A DNA stretch of 5,521 nucleotides from Candidatus Dojkabacteria bacterium UBA5209. Its GTDB lineage: Bacteria > Patescibacteriota > Dojkabacteria > SC72. The stretch lies in assembly GCA_002412645.1 (NCBI GenBank), contig DHVL01000006.1:36104-41624 (forward strand), in the 5' to 3' direction. The translations under genes were made by a program, and so were the position numbers. Shown here piece by piece: positions 1 to 5,300 of the stretch. Within the stretch, counting starts at the first letter, position 1. The number at the start of each line of letters is the position of its first letter. Under the pieces are notes generated by a model, which did not search any database, was not told where the DNA came from, and was given only the letters and a program-made list of their open reading frames with translations.

Positions 1-204
1 TTTGTTTTAGAATTAGATGAAAGTATTGGATATACCTTAGAGTATGATTTGGGAGTAGGTAGTATTACAGGTGATGGAAAAGACATTGCTACTTTTGCTG
101 GTAGTGAGAAAGAGTATGAATCTGAAAACTATGAATCTTCTGATTTAAAAGTTAAGATTGTAGCTAATGTTGGTGTTGGTACTTTAGCTATTAATACAAA
201 GTAA
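1..204 (+). CDS. C-terminal fragment of a toast-rack/LiaF-like beta-repeat protein (5' end outside window)
   Basis: An open frame runs from the first base to tandem stops TAA-TAA at 202-207, giving the last 67 residues of a longer protein. The visible part alternates hydrophobic and polar residues. It carries two copies of a G-V-G-(S/T) turn followed by hydrophobic residues (GVGSI near residue 18 and GVGTLAI near residue 58), separated by a charged, Tyr/Glu/Ser-rich stretch. This pattern is typical of the C-terminal strands of toast-rack, DUF4097-like and LiaF-like beta domains, which stack short strands. The frame ends 21 bp before the LiaF-like gene on the same strand, so the two are probably co-transcribed and functionally linked at the cell envelope. 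The N-terminal part, including any membrane segments, is not visible. The family call rests on repeat pattern and neighbourhood only. Confidence 0.7.
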   Translation, partial: FVLELDESIGYTLEYDLGVGSITGDGKDIATFAGSEKEYESENYESSDLKVKIVANVGVGTLAINTK

Positions 205-225
205 TAAATTTTTTAATCTTTCTTT

Positions 226-900
226 ATGAAAAACAGTAGTAAATTTGTTTTAGGAGTAATACTAATTGTTCTGGGTATTCTCTTTTTGGTTGATCAAGTT
301 GGCTTGTTTAATACCTTTAATATATCTTTCTGGAATATATTCTGGACATTCTGGCCTTTAATATTAATATTTTTGGGTGTTAAAGTTCTTGTAGATGGTA
401 ATAGTAATAGGGGAATAATTCTGCTTGTTTTAGGTGTGGTATTTCTTTCGACCAATCTTTTTAAGTGGGACTTTTTCTCAATCCTTTGGCCAGTAATAAT
501 CATTACAATTGGTCTCTCAATTCTCTTTAAGAGAGAGAGTGGTACAGTAAATGCCTCTAAGAGTACATCTAGCGAAGATACTATTAGTGAGAGTGTAGTA
601 TTTTGGGGAGTAGAGAGGAAAGTTAAGAGTAAGAATTTTAAGGGAGGAGATATTAATGTAGCCTTTGGTGGGATGGAGCTAGATTTAAGAGAAGCCAAAA
701 TTGCAAAAGAGGGAGCTAAATTAAATATCAGTTGTGCATTCGGTGGTGTAGAACTATTTGTTCCTAAAGATTGTAGAGTTAAAACCAATGGTACTGGTAT
801 CTTAGGAGGTTGGGATTCAAAGGTAGAAGAGAGAGAAGTATCTACTCCTGTACTAGAGATTAGTGGTGGAGTTGCATTCGGAGGCGTAGAGATTAAGTAG
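226..900 (+). CDS. LiaF-like four-TM membrane protein with C-terminal beta-repeat domain
   Basis: A 224-aa protein. The N-terminal half has four hydrophobic segments (about residues 7-22, 35-56, 62-76 and 83-101) arranged as two hairpins rich in Gly, Phe and Trp (FWPLIL near 42, LWPVII near 88), as in the LiaI/LiaF-type TM region (DUF5668-like). A Ser/Thr-rich linker (about 105-125) follows. The C-terminal domain then repeats an (A/W)FGG-V/M-E unit: FWGVE at 126, VAFGGMELDL at 145, CAFGGVELFV at 170, GILGGWDSK at 191 and VAFGGVEIK at 216. This matches the cell-wall-active-antibiotic-response/LiaF C-terminal fold. In Firmicutes LiaF restrains the LiaRS envelope-stress two-component system. No kinase or regulator lies in this window, so a sensing role here is inference. 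The ATG at 226 is the only start before TM1. No Shine-Dalgarno is seen upstream (a T-rich stretch). The gene overlaps the convergent ung by 8 bp. Confidence 0.85.
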   Translation: MKNSSKFVLGVILIVLGILFLVDQVGLFNTFNISFWNIFWTFWPLILIFLGVKVLVDGNSNRGIILLVLGVVFLSTNLFKWDFFSILWPVIIITIGLSILFKRESGTVNASKSTSSEDTISESVVFWGVERKVKSKNFKGGDINVAFGGMELDLREAKIAKEGAKLNISCAFGGVELFVPKDCRVKTNGTGILGGWDSKVEEREVSTPVLEISGGVAFGGVEIK

Positions 901-908
901 TTAATCTC
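889..908. terminator. Perfect 8-bp inverted repeat across the stop codons of two convergent genes
   Basis: GAGATTAA (889-896) and TTAATCTC (901-908) are perfect inverted repeats around a 4-base loop, GTAG. The loop contains the TAG stop of the LiaF-like gene, and the left arm contains the ung stop (TAA read on the minus strand). Its position makes a shared bidirectional terminator plausible. However, no real T-run follows on either strand and the stem is AT-rich, so it would be a weak intrinsic terminator at best. It may instead be a transcript-end stabiliser or chance. Confidence 0.4.
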
Positions 909-1501
909 CAATCGATTTCTGATATACCCTTTGATTTAAGGTAAGTGTTTGTTTTACTGAAAGGTTTACTTCCAAAGAATCCTCTGTTTGCAGAGAAAGG
1001 AGATGGATGTGGTGATTGTATTACCATATGTTTACTCTCATCAATTAGGGAAACCTTCTCCTGTGCATATTTACCCCAAAGTATGAATACAAGATTCTCT
1101 TTCTTAGATGAAAGCTGTGATATTACTGAGTCTGTGTACAGTTGCCAACCTAAGTTCCTATGTGACGCTGGAGAATCTTTCTTTACTGTTAGTACACTGT
1201 TTAAAAGTAGTACCCCCTGTTTTGCCCAAGCTGTTAAGTCTCCGCTACTAGGAATAGGATATCCTAAATCACTTTGTAATTCTTTAAAGATATTTCTTAA
1301 AGATGGTGGAAGCTTAATACCCTTGTTTACAGAGAATGCTAATCCATTTGCTTGTCCTTCTCCATGATATGGATCTTGTCCTAGTATTACGACCTTTGTC
1401 TTTTCAAAGGGTGTTAAGTGTAATGCCTTAAATGCTACATTCTTTGGAGGATATATATAAGATTGGCTGTATGCTTCTTTTAGAAGTAGATCTGTTTTCA
1501 A
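893..1501 (-). CDS. ung: Uracil-DNA glycosylase, family 1
   Basis: A 202-aa enzyme that removes uracil from DNA to start base excision repair in the cytoplasm. All family-1 signatures are present: the water-activating motif GQDPYHGEGQANGLAFS (residues 41-57, with catalytic Asp43, Tyr45 and stacking Phe56), WAKQGVLLLNSVLTV (92-106, with uracil-reading Asn101), LVFILWGKYAQ (137-147), and the HPSPFSANRGFFGSKPFS minor-groove/intercalation region (165-182, with catalytic His165). The start is TTG, preceded by a weak AGAAAG about 6 bases upstream. No ATG or GTG is available further upstream. Only about 15 residues precede the conserved IYPP, roughly 20 fewer than in the Bacillus or E. coli enzymes, so the N-terminal helix is trimmed. 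The gene stands alone on this strand, converges on the LiaF-like gene (8-bp overlap) and diverges from the 190-aa gene. Confidence 0.97.
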   Translation of the reverse strand: MKTDLLLKEAYSQSYIYPPKNVAFKALHLTPFEKTKVVILGQDPYHGEGQANGLAFSVNKGIKLPPSLRNIFKELQSDLGYPIPSSGDLTAWAKQGVLLLNSVLTVKKDSPASHRNLGWQLYTDSVISQLSSKKENLVFILWGKYAQEKVSLIDESKHMVIQSPHPSPFSANRGFFGSKPFSKTNTYLKSKGISEIDWRLTT

Positions 1502-1525
1502 TATTCTTTCTAAAAAATGTATAAT
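1497..1525 (+). promoter_or_regulatory. Sigma70-type promoter for the 190-aa gene
   Basis: A perfect TATAAT -10 box at 1520-1525 lies 17 bases after TTCAAT (1497-1502), a partial -35 match. Transcription would start near 1532, giving a leader of about 25 bases before the ATG at 1557. The -35 box overlaps the first codons of the divergent ung gene. Confidence 0.6.
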
Positions 1526-1547
1526 ATATAGATATATTAATTGAAAA
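1519..1547 (-). promoter_or_regulatory. Probable ung promoter region (boxes ambiguous)
   Basis: Ung must be transcribed from the 55-bp AT-rich divergent spacer. Read on the minus strand it offers several -10-like hexamers (TATTAT, from 1526 to 1521; TATATT, from 1528 to 1523) and a TTTTCA (1547-1542) as a poor -35. The boxes interleave with the opposite-strand TATAAT, so the two promoters would compete for the same DNA. The exact assignment cannot be made by eye. Confidence 0.25.
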
Positions 1548-1556
1548 GATATTAAA

Positions 1557-2129
1557 ATGCCATACGATCATGAAGAAGAGACTGGATATATAGAACATAT
1601 TGTAGAAGGAAAAAGAGTAAGTACTGAGGATGGAAGATATGGGATATATCAAAGAGCAGAAGAAAGAGATATTAGTGAGGAGGATGTTAAGGGTAAGTTA
1701 GAGAAATATGATGAGATATTCAGAAGTTTTTCTTTTCAAATGGGGTTAATGGAGTATGAAAATGATGCAATATATTACCATCGCAATATTGAAAGAGAAC
1801 CTGCGAAATTAGATATGGCATATACAATGCTCAAGGAAAATTCTGTAAGTAGTGAAGTGTATTTCATTGTAGATTACAACAGAGCTCTTAGATATGATAT
1901 CCCTCTTTTGGTTGTTAGATTAAATGACAGATTAGGGATAGAGGGTAAATCTAACTCTTTGACAGTATGGGGATATGATTCTTCTAAAAAAGAATTTACA
2001 AATTCAAGAGAGGTAAAATCTTTAGAAGAGAATACAAAGATATATAAAGAGTTAGGTTCATATCTTCGTAATGAGCCTGGAAGTGCAGATCCTTTCTTTA
2101 AGGTAGCTTCTTCAATACACTCTTTGTAG
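1557..2129 (+). CDS. Unrecognised 190-aa soluble protein
   Basis: I do not recognise this protein. It has no signal peptide or membrane segment. The first 85 residues are highly charged and Glu/Arg/Tyr-rich (EEETGYIEHIVEGKR, RAEERDISEEDVKGKLEKYDE) and probably largely helical. The middle has a more hydrophobic core (VYFIVDY at 101-107, IPLLVVRLNDRLGIEG at 115-130, LTVWGYD at 135-141) that looks like beta strands of a compact domain. The C-terminal part (150-190) is again charged and ends in SIHSL. The ATG at 1557 is chosen because the next Met is at residue 62 and a good promoter sits 32 bases upstream. The Shine-Dalgarno is poor. Codon use matches its neighbours. It appears monocistronic: its own promoter is upstream, and the ileS promoter overlaps its last codons with no terminator in between, so some read-through into the ileS leader is possible. 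Confidence 0.75.
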   Translation: MPYDHEEETGYIEHIVEGKRVSTEDGRYGIYQRAEERDISEEDVKGKLEKYDEIFRSFSFQMGLMEYENDAIYYHRNIEREPAKLDMAYTMLKENSVSSEVYFIVDYNRALRYDIPLLVVRLNDRLGIEGKSNSLTVWGYDSSKKEFTNSREVKSLEENTKIYKELGSYLRNEPGSADPFFKVASSIHSL

Positions 2130-2140
2130 TGTGGTATAAT
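2111..2140 (+). promoter_or_regulatory. Extended -10 promoter of the ileS leader
   Basis: TATAAT at 2135-2140 is preceded by TG one base upstream (2132-2133), a full extended -10 element. TTCAAT at 2111-2116 is a partial -35 with an 18-base spacer. The predicted start near A2147 falls exactly at the base of T-box Stem I. The whole promoter except the -10 box lies inside the 3' end of the preceding coding region. Confidence 0.75.
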
Positions 2141-2147
2141 GTCGCAA

Positions 2148-2176
2148 CACATTGACCCAGATATCACTGGTGAGTG
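2148..2176 (+). other. Ultrashort T-box Stem I with kink-turn and AUC specifier loop
   Basis: A 29-base hairpin. The lower 3-bp stem is joined through a kink-turn (bulge 2151-2153, tandem sheared G·A pairs, a C·U mismatch at 2156/2171) to an upper 4-bp stem. The six-base terminal loop 2161-2166 carries AUC. The distal loop and AG bulge used by ordinary Stem I to dock on the tRNA elbow are absent. Confidence 0.8.
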
Positions 2177-2283
2177 GTGGAAAGAAAGCCATATGGTGAG
2201 TAGAATCCAACGATTTGCTGTCGTAAGAAAGCAGAGACCATTTCTAATGGTCTGTAAGGAGATTGTAGTAATACAATTTTAAA

Positions 2284-2314
2284 AAAGGGTGGTAACACGT
2301 ATATGCGTCCCTTT
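2284..2314 (+). promoter_or_regulatory. T-box antiterminator
   Basis: AAAGGG (2284-2289) pairs with CCCUUU (2309-2314). The 7-base bulge UGGUAAC (2290-2296) follows, and ACG/CGU (2297-2299/2306-2308) closes a 6-base loop. The bulge bases UGGU (2290-2293) complement ACCA, the 3' end of a tRNA with discriminator A, as tRNA-Ile has. The consensus bulge UGGNACC is kept except for one C-to-A change. Confidence 0.9.
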
Positions 2315-2361
2315 GTAAGAGTTGGTACAATGTATCATATCTTACAAGGGGATTCTTGTTT
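2308..2361 (+). terminator. T-box intrinsic terminator competing with the antiterminator
   Basis: Bases 2308-2320 (UCCCUUUGUAAGA) pair with 2340-2352 (UCUUACAAGGGGA) over 13 bp with a single G·U. A second inner helix, UGGUAC/GUAUCA (2323-2328/2332-2337), caps it. A T-rich tail (7 of the 9 bases at 2353-2361) follows. The left arm reuses the 3' strand of the antiterminator, so the two structures exclude each other. Confidence 0.85.
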
Positions 2362-2380
2362 AATATTAGTATATATACAA

Positions 2381-5275
2381 ATGGAAAGTATGAAGATATC
2401 TAAAGAGAATGGTATGCCTAACTTCCCCAATACAGAGTTGGAAATATTAAAATATTGGGAAGAAAAGGATATCTTACGCAAATCTATTGAACAAAGATCA
2501 ACAGAAAAGCCTTTTACTTTCTACGATGGGCCCATTACCTCTAATAACAAACCTCACTACGGTCATGTACTAACGATGGTAATTAAAGATGTAATACCTA
2601 GGTACAAAACTATGAAAGGTTTTAGAGTAGACAGAAGCTTAGGTTGGGATTGTCAGGGAATACCTGTAGAGTATGAGGTTGAAAAGTCTTTGGGTTTTGA
2701 AGCAAAGGAAGAAATAGAGGAGTTTGGAGTGGAGAAATTTAATAAGATGTGTAGGGAATCTGTAGAGAAATATCAAGGAGAGATATCTGCAGTAACAAAA
2801 AGAATGGGTAGGTGGGTTAACAAGGACGAAGAGTATGCCACTATGAATTCAACATATATTGAAAGTATATGGTGGTCATTAAAGGAACTTTACAACAAGG
2901 GATTACTGTATCAGGGTTACAAAGTTGTTCCTTACTCTACCAGGGCAGGTACAACTCTTTCTAACTCAGAGGTTGCACTGGGAGGATACAAGGCAATAGT
3001 GGATCCTGCTGTAACAGTTAAACTTAAGCTAAAGGAGAAAGATTCATATCTTTTAATATGGACTACAACACCTTGGACTCTACCTGGAAACTTACTTGCT
3101 GCTGTTGGAAAAGAGTTTAACTATGTTGAAGTAGAGTATGAAGGAGAAAAATATATTGTTGGAGAGAGTCTTGTAGAGAGTGTCTTCGGGAGTGAATTAA
3201 AAGTTTTAAATACATACAAAGGAGAAGAATTAATTGGTCTAGAGTATGAACCTCTCTACTCTTACTATGCACAAAAGAGTAAAGAAGGGGCCTTTAAAAT
3301 TGTACATGCAGATCATGTCACCTTAGATGAGGGTACTGGTATTGTTCATCAGGCTCCATATGGAGAGGAAGACTTTGCATTGATGACAGGTATGGGTATA
3401 GGGATGTTTGATTACCTTGATGATCAGGGAAATATGAAAGAGGAAATAGAACAGTTTAAGGGTATGTTTTACAAGAAGGCTAACAAATACATTATGCAAG
3501 ATTTAGAAGAAAGGAATCTTCTTTTTAAACACGAAGAGTATGAGCATCAAATGCCTATGTGTTGGAGAACAAATACACCTTTAATATACAAACCTATTAA
3601 AAGTTGGTATGTAAAAGTCACTGCAATTAGAGATCTTTTAGTAAAAGAGAACAAAGATATATCTTGGATACCAGAGCATGTAAAAGAGGGAAGGTTTGGT
3701 AATTGGTTAGAGGATGCAAGAGATTGGGCATTAAGTAGAAACAGATATTGGGGTACACCTCTTCCTGCATGGATATGTGAGAAGTGTGGTGAGATAGAGG
3801 TGTTGGGTTCGTTTGAAGAGGTAAAAGAAAAGTCTGGTATTGAATTAACCGATCCTCATAAGCCATTTGTTGATGAAATTACTTTCGGGTGTTCTAAGTG
3901 TGATGGAACTATGAGAAGAGTAAATGATGTGATAGATGTGTGGTATGACTCAGGTTCTATGCCATTTGCTAGATTCCACTATCCTTTTGAAAATAAAGAG
4001 AAGTTTGAATCAAAATATCCTGCGCAGTTTATAGGGGAGGGTGTTGATCAAACAAGAGGTTGGTTTTATACATTACATGTACTTGGTGTTGCTCTCTTTG
4101 GTAAGAAGGCATTCAAGAATGTAATTGTTAATGGTATGGCTCTTGCTTCAGATGGAACTAAGATGTCCAAGAGTAAAAGAAACTATACTGAGGTAAATGA
4201 TGTAATAGAGAGTTTAGGGGCAGACGCATTAAGATTGTATTTTGTAAGTTCACCAATTGTACATGGTGAAGAGGTAATATTTAGTGAAAAATTCTTAAAA
4301 GAAATTACTGCTACAGTATTACTTCCATATTGGAACTCTGTTAAATATTTCCTTAACTATCAATCTCAATTTGATTGGAAATATGATTCTGATTGGAAAT
4401 CAGAGAATGTAATGGATAGATGGATATTGGCTAGATTAAATCAAACAGTACAAGAAGTAGAAGAAGGGATGGAAAGCTACAAACTTCATAAAGCGTCTAA
4501 ACCTATCTTCAATTTAATAGATGATCTTTCTAAGTGGTATATACGAAGATCAAGAGAGAGATTTGTAAGTGGTGATAAGCAGGCATTGGATACTCTTCAT
4601 TTTGTACTCTTTGAGATATCAAAATTAATAGCTCCATTTGCTCCCTTTATTGCAGAGTCAGTATATATGACATTAGCAAACGGGTTTGTACCATCTGCAA
4701 AAGAATCTGTACATTTAGAGGATTTCCCAACTGTTAACAGTGAGCTTTTAGATGAGCAACTAATTTCTAATATGTCTAAAGTAAGAGATATATGTTCAAT
4801 TGGTTTAAATATTAGAGATGAGAAAAGAATAAAAGTAAGACAACCTCTTTCAAAGGTATATGTTCCATTACAAGATGAAGAAATGATGGAGATAGTGAAG
4901 GGGGAATTAAATGTAAAAGAGGTTATATATTCCGAGAAGAAAGTAGATGCAGAAGGCATAGAATCACAAGAGGCTAAATATGTATTTGTTTCTTTGGATA
5001 CAGATATAACAGAAGAGTTAAGGGAAGAGGGATTGTTAAATGAAATAGTAAGGGGATTACAGGTGGCAAGAAAAGAGAGTGGTTGTCAAATGGGAGAAAT
5101 GATATCTATCAATTACAGAAGTGATAGTGAAGAGATTGTAAAACTAGTTGAGAAGAATACAGAAAAGCTAAGTAAAATGGTATTTGCTAAAGCATTCAAT
5201 ATGAAAGAAGAACTAAAAGATTCTGTATCTATTAAGGTTGAAGGCGATATCTTAGAGGTTGAGATTACTAAGTAG
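2381..5275 (+). CDS. ileS: Isoleucyl-tRNA synthetase, type 2 (eukaryote-like)
   Basis: A 964-aa class Ia synthetase that charges tRNA-Ile with isoleucine in the cytoplasm. Residues from the 2381 start: HIGH-type motif PHYGH (58-62), GWDCQGIPVEYEVEK (88-102), CP1 editing domain about 180-395 with the Thr-rich WTTTPWTLPGN (227-237) and GTGIVHQAPYGEEDF (318-332, with the editing Asp331), two zinc-type Cys pairs CEKC (466-469) and CSKC (504-507), KMSKS (594-598), then the anticodon-binding helical domain (WYIRRSRERF at 719) and a short C-terminal region. Motif wording (LPHYGH-like, GIPVEYEVEK, WGTPLPAW, MSKSKRNY) places it with the eukaryote-like IleRS2 group, which is naturally less sensitive to mupirocin. 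The usual His of GWDCHG is Gln92. The frame is open back to 2303, but that stretch is T-box RNA. ATGs at 2381, 2390 and 2414 all lack a good Shine-Dalgarno, so the first residues are uncertain. It is controlled by the T-box and ends 3 bp from a convergent gene. Confidence 0.96.
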   Translation: MESMKISKENGMPNFPNTELEILKYWEEKDILRKSIEQRSTEKPFTFYDGPITSNNKPHYGHVLTMVIKDVIPRYKTMKGFRVDRSLGWDCQGIPVEYEVEKSLGFEAKEEIEEFGVEKFNKMCRESVEKYQGEISAVTKRMGRWVNKDEEYATMNSTYIESIWWSLKELYNKGLLYQGYKVVPYSTRAGTTLSNSEVALGGYKAIVDPAVTVKLKLKEKDSYLLIWTTTPWTLPGNLLAAVGKEFNYVEVEYEGEKYIVGESLVESVFGSELKVLNTYKGEELIGLEYEPLYSYYAQKSKEGAFKIVHADHVTLDEGTGIVHQAPYGEEDFALMTGMGIGMFDYLDDQGNMKEEIEQFKGMFYKKANKYIMQDLEERNLLFKHEEYEHQMPMCWRTNTPLIYKPIKSWYVKVTAIRDLLVKENKDISWIPEHVKEGRFGNWLEDARDWALSRNRYWGTPLPAWICEKCGEIEVLGSFEEVKEKSGIELTDPHKPFVDEITFGCSKCDGTMRRVNDVIDVWYDSGSMPFARFHYPFENKEKFESKYPAQFIGEGVDQTRGWFYTLHVLGVALFGKKAFKNVIVNGMALASDGTKMSKSKRNYTEVNDVIESLGADALRLYFVSSPIVHGEEVIFSEKFLKEITATVLLPYWNSVKYFLNYQSQFDWKYDSDWKSENVMDRWILARLNQTVQEVEEGMESYKLHKASKPIFNLIDDLSKWYIRRSRERFVSGDKQALDTLHFVLFEISKLIAPFAPFIAESVYMTLANGFVPSAKESVHLEDFPTVNSELLDEQLISNMSKVRDICSIGLNIRDEKRIKVRQPLSKVYVPLQDEEMMEIVKGELNVKEVIYSEKKVDAEGIESQEAKYVFVSLDTDITEELREEGLLNEIVRGLQVARKESGCQMGEMISINYRSDSEEIVKLVEKNTEKLSKMVFAKAFNMKEELKDSVSIKVEGDILEVEITK

Positions 5276-5300
5276 AAATTACTCTTCTATCTTAGTTTCT
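5267..5300 (+). terminator. Hairpin terminator at the end of ileS, spanning both convergent stops
   Basis: ACTAAGTAGAA (5267-5277) pairs with TTCTA-T-CTTAGT (5285-5296) over 11 bp with one bulged T5290 and a 7-base loop. A short T-rich tail (TTTCT) follows on the plus strand. The ileS TAG lies in the left arm, and the stop of the minus-strand gene lies in the loop. It could serve ileS and perhaps the convergent transcript, though the minus side lacks a T-run. Confidence 0.5.

Larger units (their letters stand above)
2147..2361 (+). promoter_or_regulatory. T-box riboswitch (tRNA-Ile sensing, ultrashort Stem I), ileS leader
   Basis: The leader folds into every T-box element in order. Stem I: CAC/GUG (2148-2150/2174-2176), a kink-turn with a 3-base bulge AUU and tandem G·A pairs (G2154·A2173, A2155·G2172), then CCAG/CUGG (2157-2160/2167-2170) closing the loop AUAUCA. 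Isoleucine codon AUC (2163-2165) is followed by a purine, as expected for a specifier. Stem II: GGA/UCC (2179-2181/2206-2208), an S-turn of GAA (2184-2186) against AGUA (2199-2202), and a GCC/GGU tip. Stem IIA/B pseudoknot: ACGA/UCGU (2210-2213/2221-2224) with loop bases 2214-2219 pairing 2230-2235. Stem III: a 7-bp hairpin, 2235-2253 (it shares A2235 with the pseudoknot, so one of the two pairs is open). Then come the antiterminator and terminator. Only 38 bases separate the -10 box from Stem II, so a full-length Stem I cannot fit. By family logic, uncharged tRNA-Ile stabilises the antiterminator and turns ileS on. Confidence 0.93.

Noticed and set aside
294..911. A long minus-strand open frame opposite the LiaF-like gene
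   Set aside because: Its translation is low-complexity Pro/Ser/Thr/Leu, mirroring the Gly-rich repeats of the real gene, and no family feature is visible.
945..1367. A plus-strand open frame inside ung
   Set aside because: It is the antisense of unmistakable Ung motifs, with Cys/Ser-rich, non-protein-like composition.
2189..2196. The palindrome CCATATGG as a protein-binding operator
   Set aside because: It is accounted for by the tip of T-box Stem II (GCC/GGU with an AUAU loop).
2256..2261. AAGGAG, a textbook Shine-Dalgarno sequence
   Set aside because: It lies in the T-box linker after Stem III. The only nearby start (TTG at 2264) is not followed by a usable reading frame, and ileS starts more than 100 bases later.
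2262..2280. The 6-bp hairpin followed by TTTT as an early terminator
   Set aside because: The stem is AT-rich and short, the T-run is only four bases and is followed by A-residues of the antiterminator. It would block the leader before the T-box decision.
2346..2351. AAGGGG as the ribosome site of ileS
   Set aside because: It is 29 bases before the ATG at 2381, too far, and is fully explained as the 3' arm of the terminator.
2303..2380. An N-terminal extension of IleRS from the ATG at 2303 (26 extra residues)
   Set aside because: These bases form the antiterminator loop and the terminator hairpin of the T-box. The encoded residues do not resemble any IleRS N-terminus, and conserved IleRS sequence begins near FPNTE.
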